From assembly GCA_934546725.1 (NCBI GenBank), contig CAKTED010000040.1, positions 1 to 9,930 of the forward strand: a stretch of DNA of 9,930 nt, given 5' to 3'. How positions within the stretch are numbered: position 1 is the first letter of the stretch; every line of letters starts with the position of its first letter. This DNA is from an uncultured Oscillospiraceae bacterium. Its GTDB lineage: Bacteria; Bacillota; Clostridia; Oscillospirales; Oscillospiraceae. Shown here in pieces: positions 1 through 6,601 of this stretch. The notes beneath the pieces are model-generated. The model searched no databases and was not told where the DNA came from. It worked only from the letters and a program-made list of their open reading frames with translations. The position numbers and the translations under genes were made by a program.

Positions 1-1
1 T

Positions 2-325
2 ACCGACGAGGTCTGGTTCTACTCCGAGGGGGACAGGATCGAGGTCGGCGGCCTGACCTTCACGGTCATGGAAACGCCCGGCCACTCCGAGGGCTCCGTC
101 ACGCTCATCTGCGAGGACGCGCTCTTCACCGGCGATACGCTCTTCCGCGACTCCTGCGGAAGGACGGACTTCGAGGGCGGCAGCATGGAGGTGCTGCTCG
201 GCTCGCTGCGCAGGCTCTATAACCTTGAGGGCGACTATGAGGTCTACCCCGGCCACGCGGACAGCACGACGCTTGACCGCGAGCGCCGCTTCAACTATTA
301 CATGCGCCGCGCGGTGGAGGAATAA
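2..325 (+). CDS. MBL-fold metallo-hydrolase (glyoxalase II-like), 5'-truncated by the window
   Basis: The reading frame is open from base 2, so only the C-terminal 107 residues are visible and the true start lies upstream. Visible motifs are TPGHSEGS (a metal-ligand His), FTGDTLF (the bridging Asp) and YPGHAD (the last metal-ligand His), in the order and spacing of the metallo-beta-lactamase fold hydroxyacylglutathione-hydrolase-like family. The first HxHxDH ligand motif would be upstream of the window. Such proteins are cytoplasmic dinuclear-metal hydrolases of thioesters or similar esters; the substrate here cannot be told from sequence. Its stop codon overlaps the hemZ start by one base (TAATG), so the two are very probably co-transcribed and translationally coupled. 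From memory, this MBL gene next to hemZ is a common Clostridial arrangement, often in a relA-dtd neighbourhood. Confidence 0.9.
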   Translation, partial: TDEVWFYSEGDRIEVGGLTFTVMETPGHSEGSVTLICEDALFTGDTLFRDSCGRTDFEGGSMEVLLGSLRRLYNLEGDYEVYPGHADSTTLDRERRFNYYMRRAVEE

Positions 326-1803
326 TGGAGCTGCTGTTTTGCGGGCACGACTATAAATACGCCGTGGAGCAGCTCATGCTGCTCATGTTCCCGGCGGAGC
401 GGCCGGAATACGTCGATTCCGACGGCGGCGCGCCCGCCTTTGCCGAGGTGCGCCTTGCGCCGGAGGGGAATTTTTCCGAAACGCTGCTGCGCCTCGGCGG
501 AAAAAGCGCGCGCGGCGAGGCCAGGCTTGACGGCGCTCCGCCGTCCGATCCGCTGCTTTATAAGCGCGAGACGCAGAAGCTCGTGAAGCTCTCGTTTTTC
601 CGCGCCGCCCGCGAGCTGACGGGCGTCACGCCGCCCTGGGGCGCGCTTACGGGCATCCGCCCCGGCAAGCTCGCCGAGCGCTTCATGCGCCAGACGGGGC
701 TTGGGCGCGACGCGGCGGCGGAATTTATCGAGCGCGAATACTACGTTTCGCCGCAGCGCGCCGCTCTCTGCGCCGCCGCGGCCGACGAGGCGGAGAAGCT
801 GCGCAAAAGTCTTGATAAAAATGATATATCACTTTACATCGGCATTCCGTTCTGCCCGACGCGCTGCGCCTACTGCTCGTTCGTGAGCCACAGCGTGGAA
901 AAGTCGCTGAAGCTGATAGCGCCGTATCTCGAGGCGCTTCAGAGGGAGATCGCGGCGGCGGGGCGGCTGGCGGCGGAGCTTGGGCTGCGCGTCGTATCCG
1001 TCTATATCGGCGGCGGTACGCCCACGACGCTTTCGGCGGAGGAGCTTGCCGCGCTGCTTGCCTGCGTGCGCGGCACCTTTGACCTTTCCGCCTGCCGGGA
1101 ATTCACCGTCGAGGCCGGGCGGCCGGACACTATCACCCGGGAAAAGCTCGAGAGCATCGAGCGCGGCGGGGCGGACAGGATAAGCATCAATCCGCAGACG
1201 ATGTCCGACGCCGTGCTTGCCGCCATAGGCCGCCGCCACAGCGGCGCGGCGGTGACGGAGAGTTATCTTCTGGCGCGGGAGTTTTTTTCCGGCGCTGTCA
1301 ACATGGACCTCATCGCCGGGCTGCCGGGCGACAGCGCGGCGGGCTTTGCCGCGTCGCTCGACGCCGTTATCGCGCTCGAGCCGGAGAATATCACCGTTCA
1401 CACGCTCTCGCTCAAGCGCGGCAGCCGCATCAATCTTGAGGGCACGCCCCTGCCGGACGGCGGGGCCGTTTCCGAAATGCTCGACTATGCCGCCTCGGCG
1501 CTCGGCGGCGCGGGCTATTCGCCCTATTACCTCTACCGGCAGAAGTTCACCTCCGGCGGCTTCGAGAACGTCGGCTGGACCCGGCCGGGCTTTACCGGCG
1601 TTTACAACATCTGCATGATGGAGGAGCTGCACTCCACGCTTTCGCTCGGCGCGGGCGGCGTGACGAAGCTCGTGAACCCGGAAACGGGGCTTATTGAACG
1701 TATTTTTAACAAAAAATATCCGTATGAGTACATCGAGTCTGTCGATGAGCTTATCGCCGCCAAGGACTACATGAAGGATTTTTATAATAAAATGCGCGGC
1801 TGA
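325..1803 (+). CDS. hemZ: HemZ, oxygen-independent coproporphyrinogen III dehydrogenase (radical SAM)
   Basis: This 492-residue protein is close to the roughly 500 residues of Bacillus HemZ. Residues 177-184 are CPTRCAYC, the CxxxCxxC motif that binds the radical-SAM [4Fe-4S] cluster, preceded by the typical LYIGIPF strand. Further landmarks are VYIGGGTPTTL (glycine-rich SAM-binding segment), EFTVEAGRPDTI, and DRISINPQTM followed by IGRRHS. The N-terminal third carries the TGIRPGKL segment that separates HemZ from shorter HemN/HemW proteins. Family knowledge: members are annotated as anaerobic oxidative decarboxylases of coproporphyrinogen III, though many HemZ/HemW-like proteins lack direct proof of this activity. 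The start is supported by GGAGG at 316-320, four bases upstream, and by the one-base overlap with the preceding stop. The next gene is separated by a repeat array; no terminator is evident. Confidence 0.93.
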   Translation: MELLFCGHDYKYAVEQLMLLMFPAERPEYVDSDGGAPAFAEVRLAPEGNFSETLLRLGGKSARGEARLDGAPPSDPLLYKRETQKLVKLSFFRAARELTGVTPPWGALTGIRPGKLAERFMRQTGLGRDAAAEFIEREYYVSPQRAALCAAAADEAEKLRKSLDKNDISLYIGIPFCPTRCAYCSFVSHSVEKSLKLIAPYLEALQREIAAAGRLAAELGLRVVSVYIGGGTPTTLSAEELAALLACVRGTFDLSACREFTVEAGRPDTITREKLESIERGGADRISINPQTMSDAVLAAIGRRHSGAAVTESYLLAREFFSGAVNMDLIAGLPGDSAAGFAASLDAVIALEPENITVHTLSLKRGSRINLEGTPLPDGGAVSEMLDYAASALGGAGYSPYYLYRQKFTSGGFENVGWTRPGFTGVYNICMMEELHSTLSLGAGGVTKLVNPETGLIERIFNKKYPYEYIESVDELIAAKDYMKDFYNKMRG

Positions 1804-1836
1804 CGCGCGTAATGGGGACGCGGGGCCAAAAGTCTC
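1804..1836 (+). repeat. Partial spacer-type repeat segment preceding the first palindromic element
   Basis: The segment after the hemZ stop contains a GGGGACGCGGGGCC block followed by AAAGTCTCCGTCATTCAG. The same order occurs at the downstream end of the spacers at 1961-2024 and 6540-6601 and, inverted, at 9745-9806. It therefore looks like the last half of the conserved inter-element spacer, cut off by the end of hemZ. Confidence 0.65.
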
Positions 1837-1960
1837 CGTCATTCAGAGCCCACGCAGTGGGCGTGGAATCCCCCATGGAGGGCGGAACAGTGCATTGTTG
1901 CTACCGTGGTGGAACCATTTGGGGGATTCTTCGGTCGCCTGCGGCTCCCTCTGAATGACG
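1837..1960 (+). repeat. Palindromic repeat element E1 (124 bp, complete)
   Basis: The element is bounded by a perfect 12-bp inverted repeat, CGTCATTCAGAG at 1837-1848 and CTCTGAATGACG at 1949-1960. Inside the left end is a perfect hairpin, GCCCACGCAGTGGGC. Further in, GGAATCCCCC on the left is complementary to GGGGGATTC on the right, and the centre reads roughly ..TTGTTGCTACCGTGGTGGAACC. It codes for nothing credible; open frames here yield the low-complexity RHSEGAP..EESP-type translations that appear wherever such repeats are conceptually translated. It resembles a MITE or REP-like non-autonomous element. The orientation is defined as + with the GTGGAATCCC arm first. Confidence 0.9.
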
Positions 1961-2024
1961 TGCAATAGGATAAGTGCACAGCGGGGTACGTGCGTAACGT
2001 GGACGCGGGGACCCCGTCCTCCAC
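1961..2024 (+). repeat. Conserved 64-bp spacer between E1 and E2
   Basis: This spacer is not random intergenic sequence. Its pattern, TGC..AGG..AAGTGC.CAGC.GGGT, then GGACGCGGGGACC, then CGTCATTCAG, recurs in the same position and order in the spacers at 6540-6601 and (inverted) 9745-9806. The spacer is therefore part of the amplified unit. No coding potential or promoter is evident. Confidence 0.75.
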
Positions 2025-2148
2025 CGTCATTCAGAGCCCACGCAGTGGGCGTGGAATCCCCCATGGAGGGGCGGAGCAGTACGTTGTTGCTACCGTGGTA
2101 GAACCATTGGGGGGATTCTTCGGTCGCTGGCGCTCCCTCTGAATGACG
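2025..2148 (+). repeat. Palindromic repeat element E2 (124 bp, complete)
   Basis: It has the same length, orientation and architecture as E1. The 12-bp terminal inverted repeat is at 2025-2036 and 2137-2148, with the left hairpin GCCCACGCAGTGGGC and the GGAATCCCCC / GGGGATTC internal complement. The right arm differs from E1 (CGCTGGCG in place of CGCCTGCGG). It ends 66 bases upstream of the methyltransferase start codon, so it probably lies in that gene's leader or promoter region. I see no convincing -35/-10 pair in the remaining 2149-2214. Confidence 0.9.
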
Positions 2149-2214
2149 GCAAATAATAAGCTGCGCGGCAGATACATCCAATCACATACAAAAAACCGAC
2201 CAGGAGGCGGAAGC

Positions 2215-2958
2215 ATGGCAATATTTCATCCGGGCGACAGGACGCTCACGGAGCTTATGATACAGCTCGGCGGCTTCAAAGCCGGGGACAGGGTGCTGGA
2301 CCTTGGCTGCGGCGACGGCGAAACGATGAGCTACATGCGCGACGAGCACGGCATAAAGCCCTACGGCTGCGACATGGACCAGAGCATCATTGACCGCGCG
2401 CTCAGCCGCGACCCGGCGCTCAGAATTCGCCGCACGGAGGGCGTGGAGCTGGACTATCCCTCGCTTTATTTTGACGGCGCGATAATGGAATGCTCCTTTT
2501 CGCTCATGACGCGGCACGACGAGCTGCTGCACGAGCTTTACTGCGTGCTCAGGCCCGGCGCGCGGGCGGTCATCAGCGACCTTTACGTCATAAATCCCGA
2601 CCCGAAGCGCGCGGAGGCGGCGTACCGCGCGGCCATGGCGGTGCTGAACGCGCCCCGGAAGGACGGCGACTGCGAAAAGTCCGCGCTTTACCCCTCGCCG
2701 TACATTCTTGACGGCGCGTTCATGCAGGACAGGCTCATCGACGCCGTGCGCGAGACCGGCTTTGAGATAACGGCCTTTAAGGACAAAACGCCCGAGCTGC
2801 GCGATTTTTACGCGCAGGCCATCATGGATTACGGCAGCCTGGACGCGCTCTGGGCGGCGGAGCTGCCCGAGGGCAGCGAAAAATGCAACTTCTGCCGCAC
2901 AAAGCCGGGCAAAAACACCGGCTACTTCGTCATGGCGCTGGAGAAACCCGCGAAATGA
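2215..2958 (+). CDS. Class I SAM-dependent methyltransferase, DVU_1556-like
   Basis: The product is 247 residues. VLDLGCGDGE at residues 27-36 is the SAM-binding motif I of Rossmann-fold methyltransferases, followed by the acidic end of strand 2 (YGCDMD) and, around the middle, LRPGARAVISDLY, the usual post-motif III region. The C-terminus has a CNFC pair (Cys224, Cys227) and GYFVMALEK, an ending I associate with the uncharacterised DVU_1556 family. The start is chosen at 2215 because AGGAGG at 2202-2207 lies eight bases upstream; the upstream ATG at 2143 in the same frame lies inside repeat E2. The stop overlaps the ligase start by four bases (ATGA), implying translational coupling. The methyl acceptor is unknown; the Cys pair might bind a metal or react with a thiol (inference). 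Confidence 0.85.
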   Translation: MAIFHPGDRTLTELMIQLGGFKAGDRVLDLGCGDGETMSYMRDEHGIKPYGCDMDQSIIDRALSRDPALRIRRTEGVELDYPSLYFDGAIMECSFSLMTRHDELLHELYCVLRPGARAVISDLYVINPDPKRAEAAYRAAMAVLNAPRKDGDCEKSALYPSPYILDGAFMQDRLIDAVRETGFEITAFKDKTPELRDFYAQAIMDYGSLDALWAAELPEGSEKCNFCRTKPGKNTGYFVMALEKPAK

Positions 2959-3977
2959 GGCCGGCAATGGATGCGTGGATAGCCGCAAAGACCGGCGCGG
3001 CCACGCGCGCGGAGCTGGAGGAATATCAGCTTGCCGCGCTGAACGAAACGCTCGCCCTGGCGCGGGAGCGCTCGCGCTTTTACGGAAAAAGGCTCCCGGA
3101 GGGGAGCCTTTCGTCTCTGAACGAGCTTGAAGGCCTGCCGTTTACTCGCCCGGAGGAGCTTTACGCCGCGCCGGAGGACTTCCTCTGCGTAAGTCCGCGC
3201 GAGGTGGAACGCATCGTGAGCGCGGAAACGAGCGGCAGCAGCGGGCGGCGCAAGCGCGTTTTCTTCACGGCGGAGGACCTTGAGCTCTGCGCGGACTTTT
3301 TCCACCACGGCATGCGCCTTATCGTGGATGAGCGCGACACTGTTGGGATACTTTTCCCCGCCGCCCTGCCTGGCTCTGTGGGCGAGCTTCTCGCGCGCGG
3401 GCTTGAGCGCGGCGGAACGCGCTCCGTGCCGCTTTTTCCGCTGTGGAAGGCTCCGAAGGAGCTGGCGGCGCACATTGCGGCGGAGGGGATAAACGTCCTC
3501 GTCGGCTTTCCGAAAATGCTCGCGGGACTGGCGGCGGCGCACCCGGAGCTGAAAATTCGCGCCGTGCTGCTGAGCGCGGACTACGTTTCGCCGCAGAGCC
3601 GCGCGGCTATCGCCTCCGCCTGGGGTGCGGAGATCTTTGAGCACTACGGCATGACGGAGATGGGGCTGGGCTGCGCCGTGAGCTGCGAGCAGCAGCGCGG
3701 CGGGCACATACGCGAAAACGACCTGCTCCTTGAGATAATCGACCCCGCGACCGGCCGGGCACTGCCGGACGGCGAGACGGGCGAGATCGTTTTCACAACG
3801 CTGACGCGCCGCGCCATGCCGCTCATCCGCTACCGGACGGGGGACGTGAGCCGCATCGTGCCGGGGCGCTGCCCCTGCGGCAGCATGCTGCGCGTGCTCG
3901 ACCGCGTGGGCGACAGGCGAGTGCGGAAAAATATCCCGCCGCCGGAGGGCAGCGCCGTGCCGGAGGACTGGCGCTGA
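2955..3977 (+). CDS. PaaK-like AMP-forming acyl-CoA ligase, DVU_1553-like, lacking the usual C-terminal domain
   Basis: The product is 340 residues. ETSGSSGRRK (residues 91-100) is the phosphate-binding loop of adenylate-forming enzymes, EHYGMTE (Tyr231-Glu235) is the adenine-binding motif, and RYRTGD ends in Asp297, the conserved ribose-contacting Asp. CPCGSMLRVLDRVGDR follows, as in phenylacetate-CoA ligase relatives. Family enzymes activate a carboxylate with ATP and pass it to CoA or another thiol. PaaK-type ligases are usually about 430 residues; this one ends only about 43 residues after Asp297, so most of the mobile C-terminal domain is absent. mnmA starts 18 bases after the stop, leaving no room for a frameshifted tail. 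The start at 2955 gives an ATGA overlap with the methyltransferase; ATG 2967 with GAGG just upstream is an alternative. The substrate is unknown. Confidence 0.82.
   Translation: MRPAMDAWIAAKTGAATRAELEEYQLAALNETLALARERSRFYGKRLPEGSLSSLNELEGLPFTRPEELYAAPEDFLCVSPREVERIVSAETSGSSGRRKRVFFTAEDLELCADFFHHGMRLIVDERDTVGILFPAALPGSVGELLARGLERGGTRSVPLFPLWKAPKELAAHIAAEGINVLVGFPKMLAGLAAAHPELKIRAVLLSADYVSPQSRAAIASAWGAEIFEHYGMTEMGLGCAVSCEQQRGGHIRENDLLLEIIDPATGRALPDGETGEIVFTTLTRRAMPLIRYRTGDVSRIVPGRCPCGSMLRVLDRVGDRRVRKNIPPPEGSAVPEDWR
3086..3111. other. Terminator-like perfect hairpin inside the CoA ligase gene
   Basis: AAAGGCTCCC at 3088-3097 and GGGAGCCTTT at 3102-3111 form a perfect 10-bp stem with a 4-base loop. 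On the - strand the stem runs directly into TTTTT (complement of 3086-3090), the form of an intrinsic terminator. On the + strand the tail is only TTT. It encodes residues of the ligase in the normal frame, so it may be chance or may block antisense transcription. Confidence 0.45.
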
Positions 3978-3995
3978 GAAGGGAGACTCATTAAA

Positions 3996-5081
3996 ATGGA
4001 TGATTCAAACAGAAACGGCGCGCTCATAGCCATGAGCGGCGGCGTGGATTCGAGCGTGGCGGCGTACCTGATGAAGGCGCGGGGCTATGATTGCATTGGC
4101 GCGACGATGAAGCTTTTCGCCAACGAGGACGCCGGACTGCCGCGCGAGCACAGCTGCTGCTCGCTTGACGACGTGGAGGACGCAAAGGCCGTGGCGCGCG
4201 CGCTGGGCATGCCGCACCATGTTTTCAACTTTGCCGAGCGCTTTCGTGAAACGGTGATGGAGCGCTTCGCCGCCGCCTACGAAAGCGGCGGGACGCCGAA
4301 CCCGTGCATCGACTGCAACCGCTTTCTGAAGTTCGACAAGCTCTTTCTCCGCGCGCGGGAGCTGGGGCTGTGGTACGTCGTGACGGGGCACTACGTCCGC
4401 ACGGAGCTTAACGAAAAGAGCGGGCGCTATCTGCTCAGGAAGGCGCTGGACGCGAACAAGGATCAGAGCTACGTGCTCTATTCCATGACGCAGGAGCAGC
4501 TGGCGCACGCGCAGTTCCCCCTCGGCGGGATGACGAAGCCGGAGGTACGCGCGCTGGCGGAGGAGCAGGGCTTCATCAACGCCCGCAAGCACGACAGCCA
4601 GGACATATGCTTCGTCCAGAGCGGCGATTACGGCGACTTCATCGAGCGCTTTCGCGGCAGAACGTACCCGGAGGGCGATTTTATCGACACGCAGGGGCGC
4701 GTTCTCGGGCGGCACCGGGGCGTTATCCGCTATACGATCGGCCAGCGAAAGGGCCTCGGCCTGGCGCTGCCGGAGCCGATGTACGTTTCCGCCATCGATG
4801 TGGAAAAAAACACCGTTACGCTCAGCACCGGCGCGGAGCTTTTTTCGAGAAAACTCACCGCGCGGGACATTAACCTCATCTCCGTTTCGGAGCTTTCCGC
4901 GCCGATGCGTGTGAAGGCGCGCGTCCGCTACCGCCAGAGCGAGCAATGGGCCACGGCCGTGCAGACGGGGCCGGACACGCTCGAGGTGGAGTTTGACGAG
5001 CCGCAGCGCGCCATTACGCGCGGGCAGGCCGTCGTGCTCTATGACGGGGACGTGGTCGTCGGCGGCGGAACGATATGCTGA
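3996..5081 (+). CDS. mnmA: tRNA-specific 2-thiouridylase MnmA
   Basis: This 361-residue protein is of normal family length. SGGVDSS at residues 14-20 is the PP-loop that binds ATP. The two catalytic cysteines are visible: Cys104 in TPNPCIDCN and Cys205 in SQDICFV. Other family signatures are TGHYVR, LDANKDQSYVLY, and the C-terminal beta-barrel segment VIRYTIGQRKGLGLALPEPMYV. The enzyme adenylates U34 of the Glu, Gln and Lys tRNAs and inserts sulfur relayed from a cysteine desulfurase, making 2-thiouridine in the cytoplasm. An AAGGGAG ribosome binding site at 3979-3985 precedes the start. It sits 18 bases after the ligase and 10 bases before the NTP transferase gene, so it is embedded in that run. 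No desulfurase gene is present in the window. Confidence 0.96.
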   Translation: MDDSNRNGALIAMSGGVDSSVAAYLMKARGYDCIGATMKLFANEDAGLPREHSCCSLDDVEDAKAVARALGMPHHVFNFAERFRETVMERFAAAYESGGTPNPCIDCNRFLKFDKLFLRARELGLWYVVTGHYVRTELNEKSGRYLLRKALDANKDQSYVLYSMTQEQLAHAQFPLGGMTKPEVRALAEEQGFINARKHDSQDICFVQSGDYGDFIERFRGRTYPEGDFIDTQGRVLGRHRGVIRYTIGQRKGLGLALPEPMYVSAIDVEKNTVTLSTGAELFSRKLTARDINLISVSELSAPMRVKARVRYRQSEQWATAVQTGPDTLEVEFDEPQRAITRGQAVVLYDGDVVVGGGTIC

Positions 5082-5091
5082 GGCGGCGGAT

Positions 5092-6267
5092 ATGAAAATT
5101 TTTGCGATAATTCTCGCGGCGGGGCTCTCCTCGCGCATGGGTGAGCTCAAGCCGCTGCTGGACGTTTGCGGCGAAACGGCGCTTGCGCGCTGCTGCCGCG
5201 TTTTTTCCCGCGCGGAGAACGTTTTCGTCGTAACGGGGCACCGGCGGGAGGAGCTTGCGCCCGTTATCGCCGCCTCGGGCGCGCGGGAGCTTTTTAATCC
5301 CGGCTACGTGGGCGGGATGTTCACCTCCATCCGCGCAGGCGTGGCGCGGGCGGCGGAGTGCGGCGCGGACGGCGTGCTCATAAGCCCCGCGGACTGTCCG
5401 CTCGTGCCGCAATCCGCCGTTGAAGCCGTGTTTGCGGCGGCGGAAGGAGCGCCGTCGAGCCTCATTGTGGCCTGCTTTGCCGGGAAGAAGGGGCACCCGC
5501 TGTATATTCCCCGGCGGCTCTTCGGCGAAATTCTCGCGCACGACGGCACGAACGGCCTGAGGGGCGTGACGGCGCGGCACGAGGAGGAATTTATCCGCGT
5601 GGAGACGCGCAGCGAGGGCGTTTTGATGGATATGGATACGCCGGAGGCATACCGCAGACTGCTTGACTATGCCACGGGGCGCACTCCGCCGCTCGTTTCG
5701 CTCATTTCCGGGCGGCGCTTCATCCTGACGCGCCACGGCGCGACGCTGCCGTTCGGGGAAAAGACGTTCATCGGGAGCGTGGACGTGCCGCTCTCCGAAA
5801 AGGGGCGCGAGGACGCGGAAAAAGCCGCGCGCGAGATCCTGCGGCTTCATCCGGAGGCGGCGCGCGTTTATACCTCCCCGCTTTCGCGCGCGCGGGACAC
5901 GGCTGAGGTCGTGGCCTCCGCGCTCAGACTCCCTGTCTGTGAGGACGCGCGGCTTGCCGAGCTTTCGCTCGGCGAGTGGGACGGGCTGGCGATAAGCGAG
6001 GTGCGGCGGAGATTTCCGGAGATGTACGCCGCGCGCGGGCGGAACATTTTGGGATACCGCGTTCCAGGCAGCGAGACGTTTTATGAGCTGCGGCAGCGCA
6101 CGGCGGATTTTCTCCGCGCGGCGCTGCTGGAGGACCCGTCGCCGGACCTCGTGATAGTGTCGCACAGGGGCGTTATCCGCTGCGTCGAGGCGCTCGTGAC
6201 CGGCGTTGAGCCGGAGCTTACGGCCTGCCGCCCGGAAAAGGGCGAAACGCTCGTGCTGCACGGGTAA
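5092..6267 (+). CDS. MobA/MocA-like NTP transferase fused to a histidine phosphatase, DVU_1551-like
   Basis: The product is a 391-residue two-domain protein. Residues 1 to about 200 form a nucleotidyltransferase: IILAAGLSSRMGELKP (6-21) is the nucleotide-binding LAAGxSxRMG..K signature, SPADCPLV carries the metal-binding Asp, GHPLYIPR follows, and MDMDTPEAY closes the domain. From about residue 205 a histidine phosphatase begins: LTRHGAT (phosphorylated His215), SPLSRARDTA, ELSLGEWDGL and VSHRGVIRC (second His358), so the catalytic set looks complete. MocA/MobA relatives transfer CMP or GMP to molybdopterin; CobY is a related guanylyltransferase and CobC a histidine phosphatase, both of cobamide synthesis. 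Which substrate applies is unknown. The start at 5092 is preferred because residues 1-17 match the family N-terminus; GAGG at 5080-5083 is a modest ribosome binding site. The upstream in-frame ATG (4993) lies inside mnmA. Confidence 0.87.
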   Translation: MKIFAIILAAGLSSRMGELKPLLDVCGETALARCCRVFSRAENVFVVTGHRREELAPVIAASGARELFNPGYVGGMFTSIRAGVARAAECGADGVLISPADCPLVPQSAVEAVFAAAEGAPSSLIVACFAGKKGHPLYIPRRLFGEILAHDGTNGLRGVTARHEEEFIRVETRSEGVLMDMDTPEAYRRLLDYATGRTPPLVSLISGRRFILTRHGATLPFGEKTFIGSVDVPLSEKGREDAEKAAREILRLHPEAARVYTSPLSRARDTAEVVASALRLPVCEDARLAELSLGEWDGLAISEVRRRFPEMYAARGRNILGYRVPGSETFYELRQRTADFLRAALLEDPSPDLVIVSHRGVIRCVEALVTGVEPELTACRPEKGETLVLHG

Positions 6268-6342
6268 TGCTCGGGCGCGGTGTCGTGTGGGGCGGTGTAA
6301 TTGGGACGCGGTGGTAATGGGGACGCGGAGACCCACCACTTC
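6268..6342 (+). repeat. Spacer-type repeat segment with a 16/17-bp tandem duplication
   Basis: The sequence downstream of the fusion gene contains two adjacent near-copies: GCGGTGTAATTGGGAC (6292-6307) and GCGGTGGTAATGGGGAC (6308-6324), followed by GCGGAGACCC and then element E3. The block corresponds to the end of the conserved spacer found between elements elsewhere. No terminator with a T-tract is seen for the upstream genes. Confidence 0.65.
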
Positions 6343-6457
6343 CGTCATTCAGAGCCCACGCAGTGGGCGTGGAATCCCATATGGAGGGGCAGAAGGGTAC
6401 GTTGTCGATACCCGGCAGAACCAACGAGGGGATTCCCTCGCGGAGCGCGAGAATGAC
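6343..6457 (+). repeat. Palindromic repeat element E3 (hybrid right end)
   Basis: The left end is as in E1 and E2, CGTCATTCAGAG followed by the GCCCACGCAGTGGGC hairpin and GTGGAATCCC. The right arm instead reads CTCGCGGAGCGCGAG then AATGAC, a different perfect 6-bp hairpin. The two outer ends therefore match only in GTCATTC / GAATGAC. This looks like a recombinant or a second subfamily of the same element. Confidence 0.8.
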
Positions 6458-6471
6458 AGCAGAATTTCAGA

Positions 6472-6539
6472 GACGTCGTCGTTCCCTTCAGCAACCAACG
6501 GGGGGATTCTTCGCCTGCTGGCGCAGGCTCTGAATGACG
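6472..6539 (+). repeat. Half element E4 (right half only)
   Basis: Homology to the complete elements starts near 6472 in the centre (ACGTCGTCGTT) and runs through AACCAACGGGGGGATTCTTCG, the perfect hairpin GCCTGCTGGCGCAGGC, and the terminal TCTGAATGACG. The left half is missing, replaced by the end of E3 plus about 14 unrelated bases. Confidence 0.75.
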
Positions 6540-6601
6540 TGCGAGAGGGGAAGTGCGCAGCAGGGTGCGGCGGTACTGGGGACGCGGGGCCCCAAAGTCT
6601 C
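6540..6601 (+). repeat. Conserved 62-bp spacer between E4 and E5
   Basis: It reads TGCGAGAGGGGAAGTGCGCA, then a GCAGGGTGCGGCGG block, then GGGGACGCGGGGCCCC and AAAGTCTC. It aligns along its length with the spacer at 1961-2024 and with the inverse of 9745-9806. Confidence 0.75.

Noticed and set aside
1804..2148. CRISPR array
   Set aside because: There are only two repeat units per array, the units are 124 bp palindromes, and the spacers are conserved between arrays rather than unique. No cas gene is present.
2143..2214. Upstream in-frame start for the methyltransferase at 2143
   Set aside because: It overlaps repeat E2 and has no ribosome binding site; AGGAGG with correct spacing supports the start at 2215.
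1839..2216. Small - strand open frames in the repeats (also at 6218-6668 and 9587-9805) giving RHSEGAPATEESP-like peptides
   Set aside because: These are translations of the palindromic repeat. Similar peptides arise from each copy and in several frames, with no ribosome binding site.
740..3605. A 17-base identity, ACTACGTTTCGCCGCAG, shared by hemZ (about 741) and the ligase gene (about 3581)
   Set aside because: It encodes a similar short YVSPQ peptide in both genes with the same preferred codons and no flanking similarity; most likely coincidence.
829..6348. Long - strand open frames opposite hemZ, the methyltransferase, the ligase, mnmA and the NTP transferase fusion (up to 444 codons)
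   Set aside because: They are shadows produced by the high GC at third codon positions. Their translations are Arg/Ala/His-rich with no recognisable motifs, while the + strand frames carry complete catalytic signatures.
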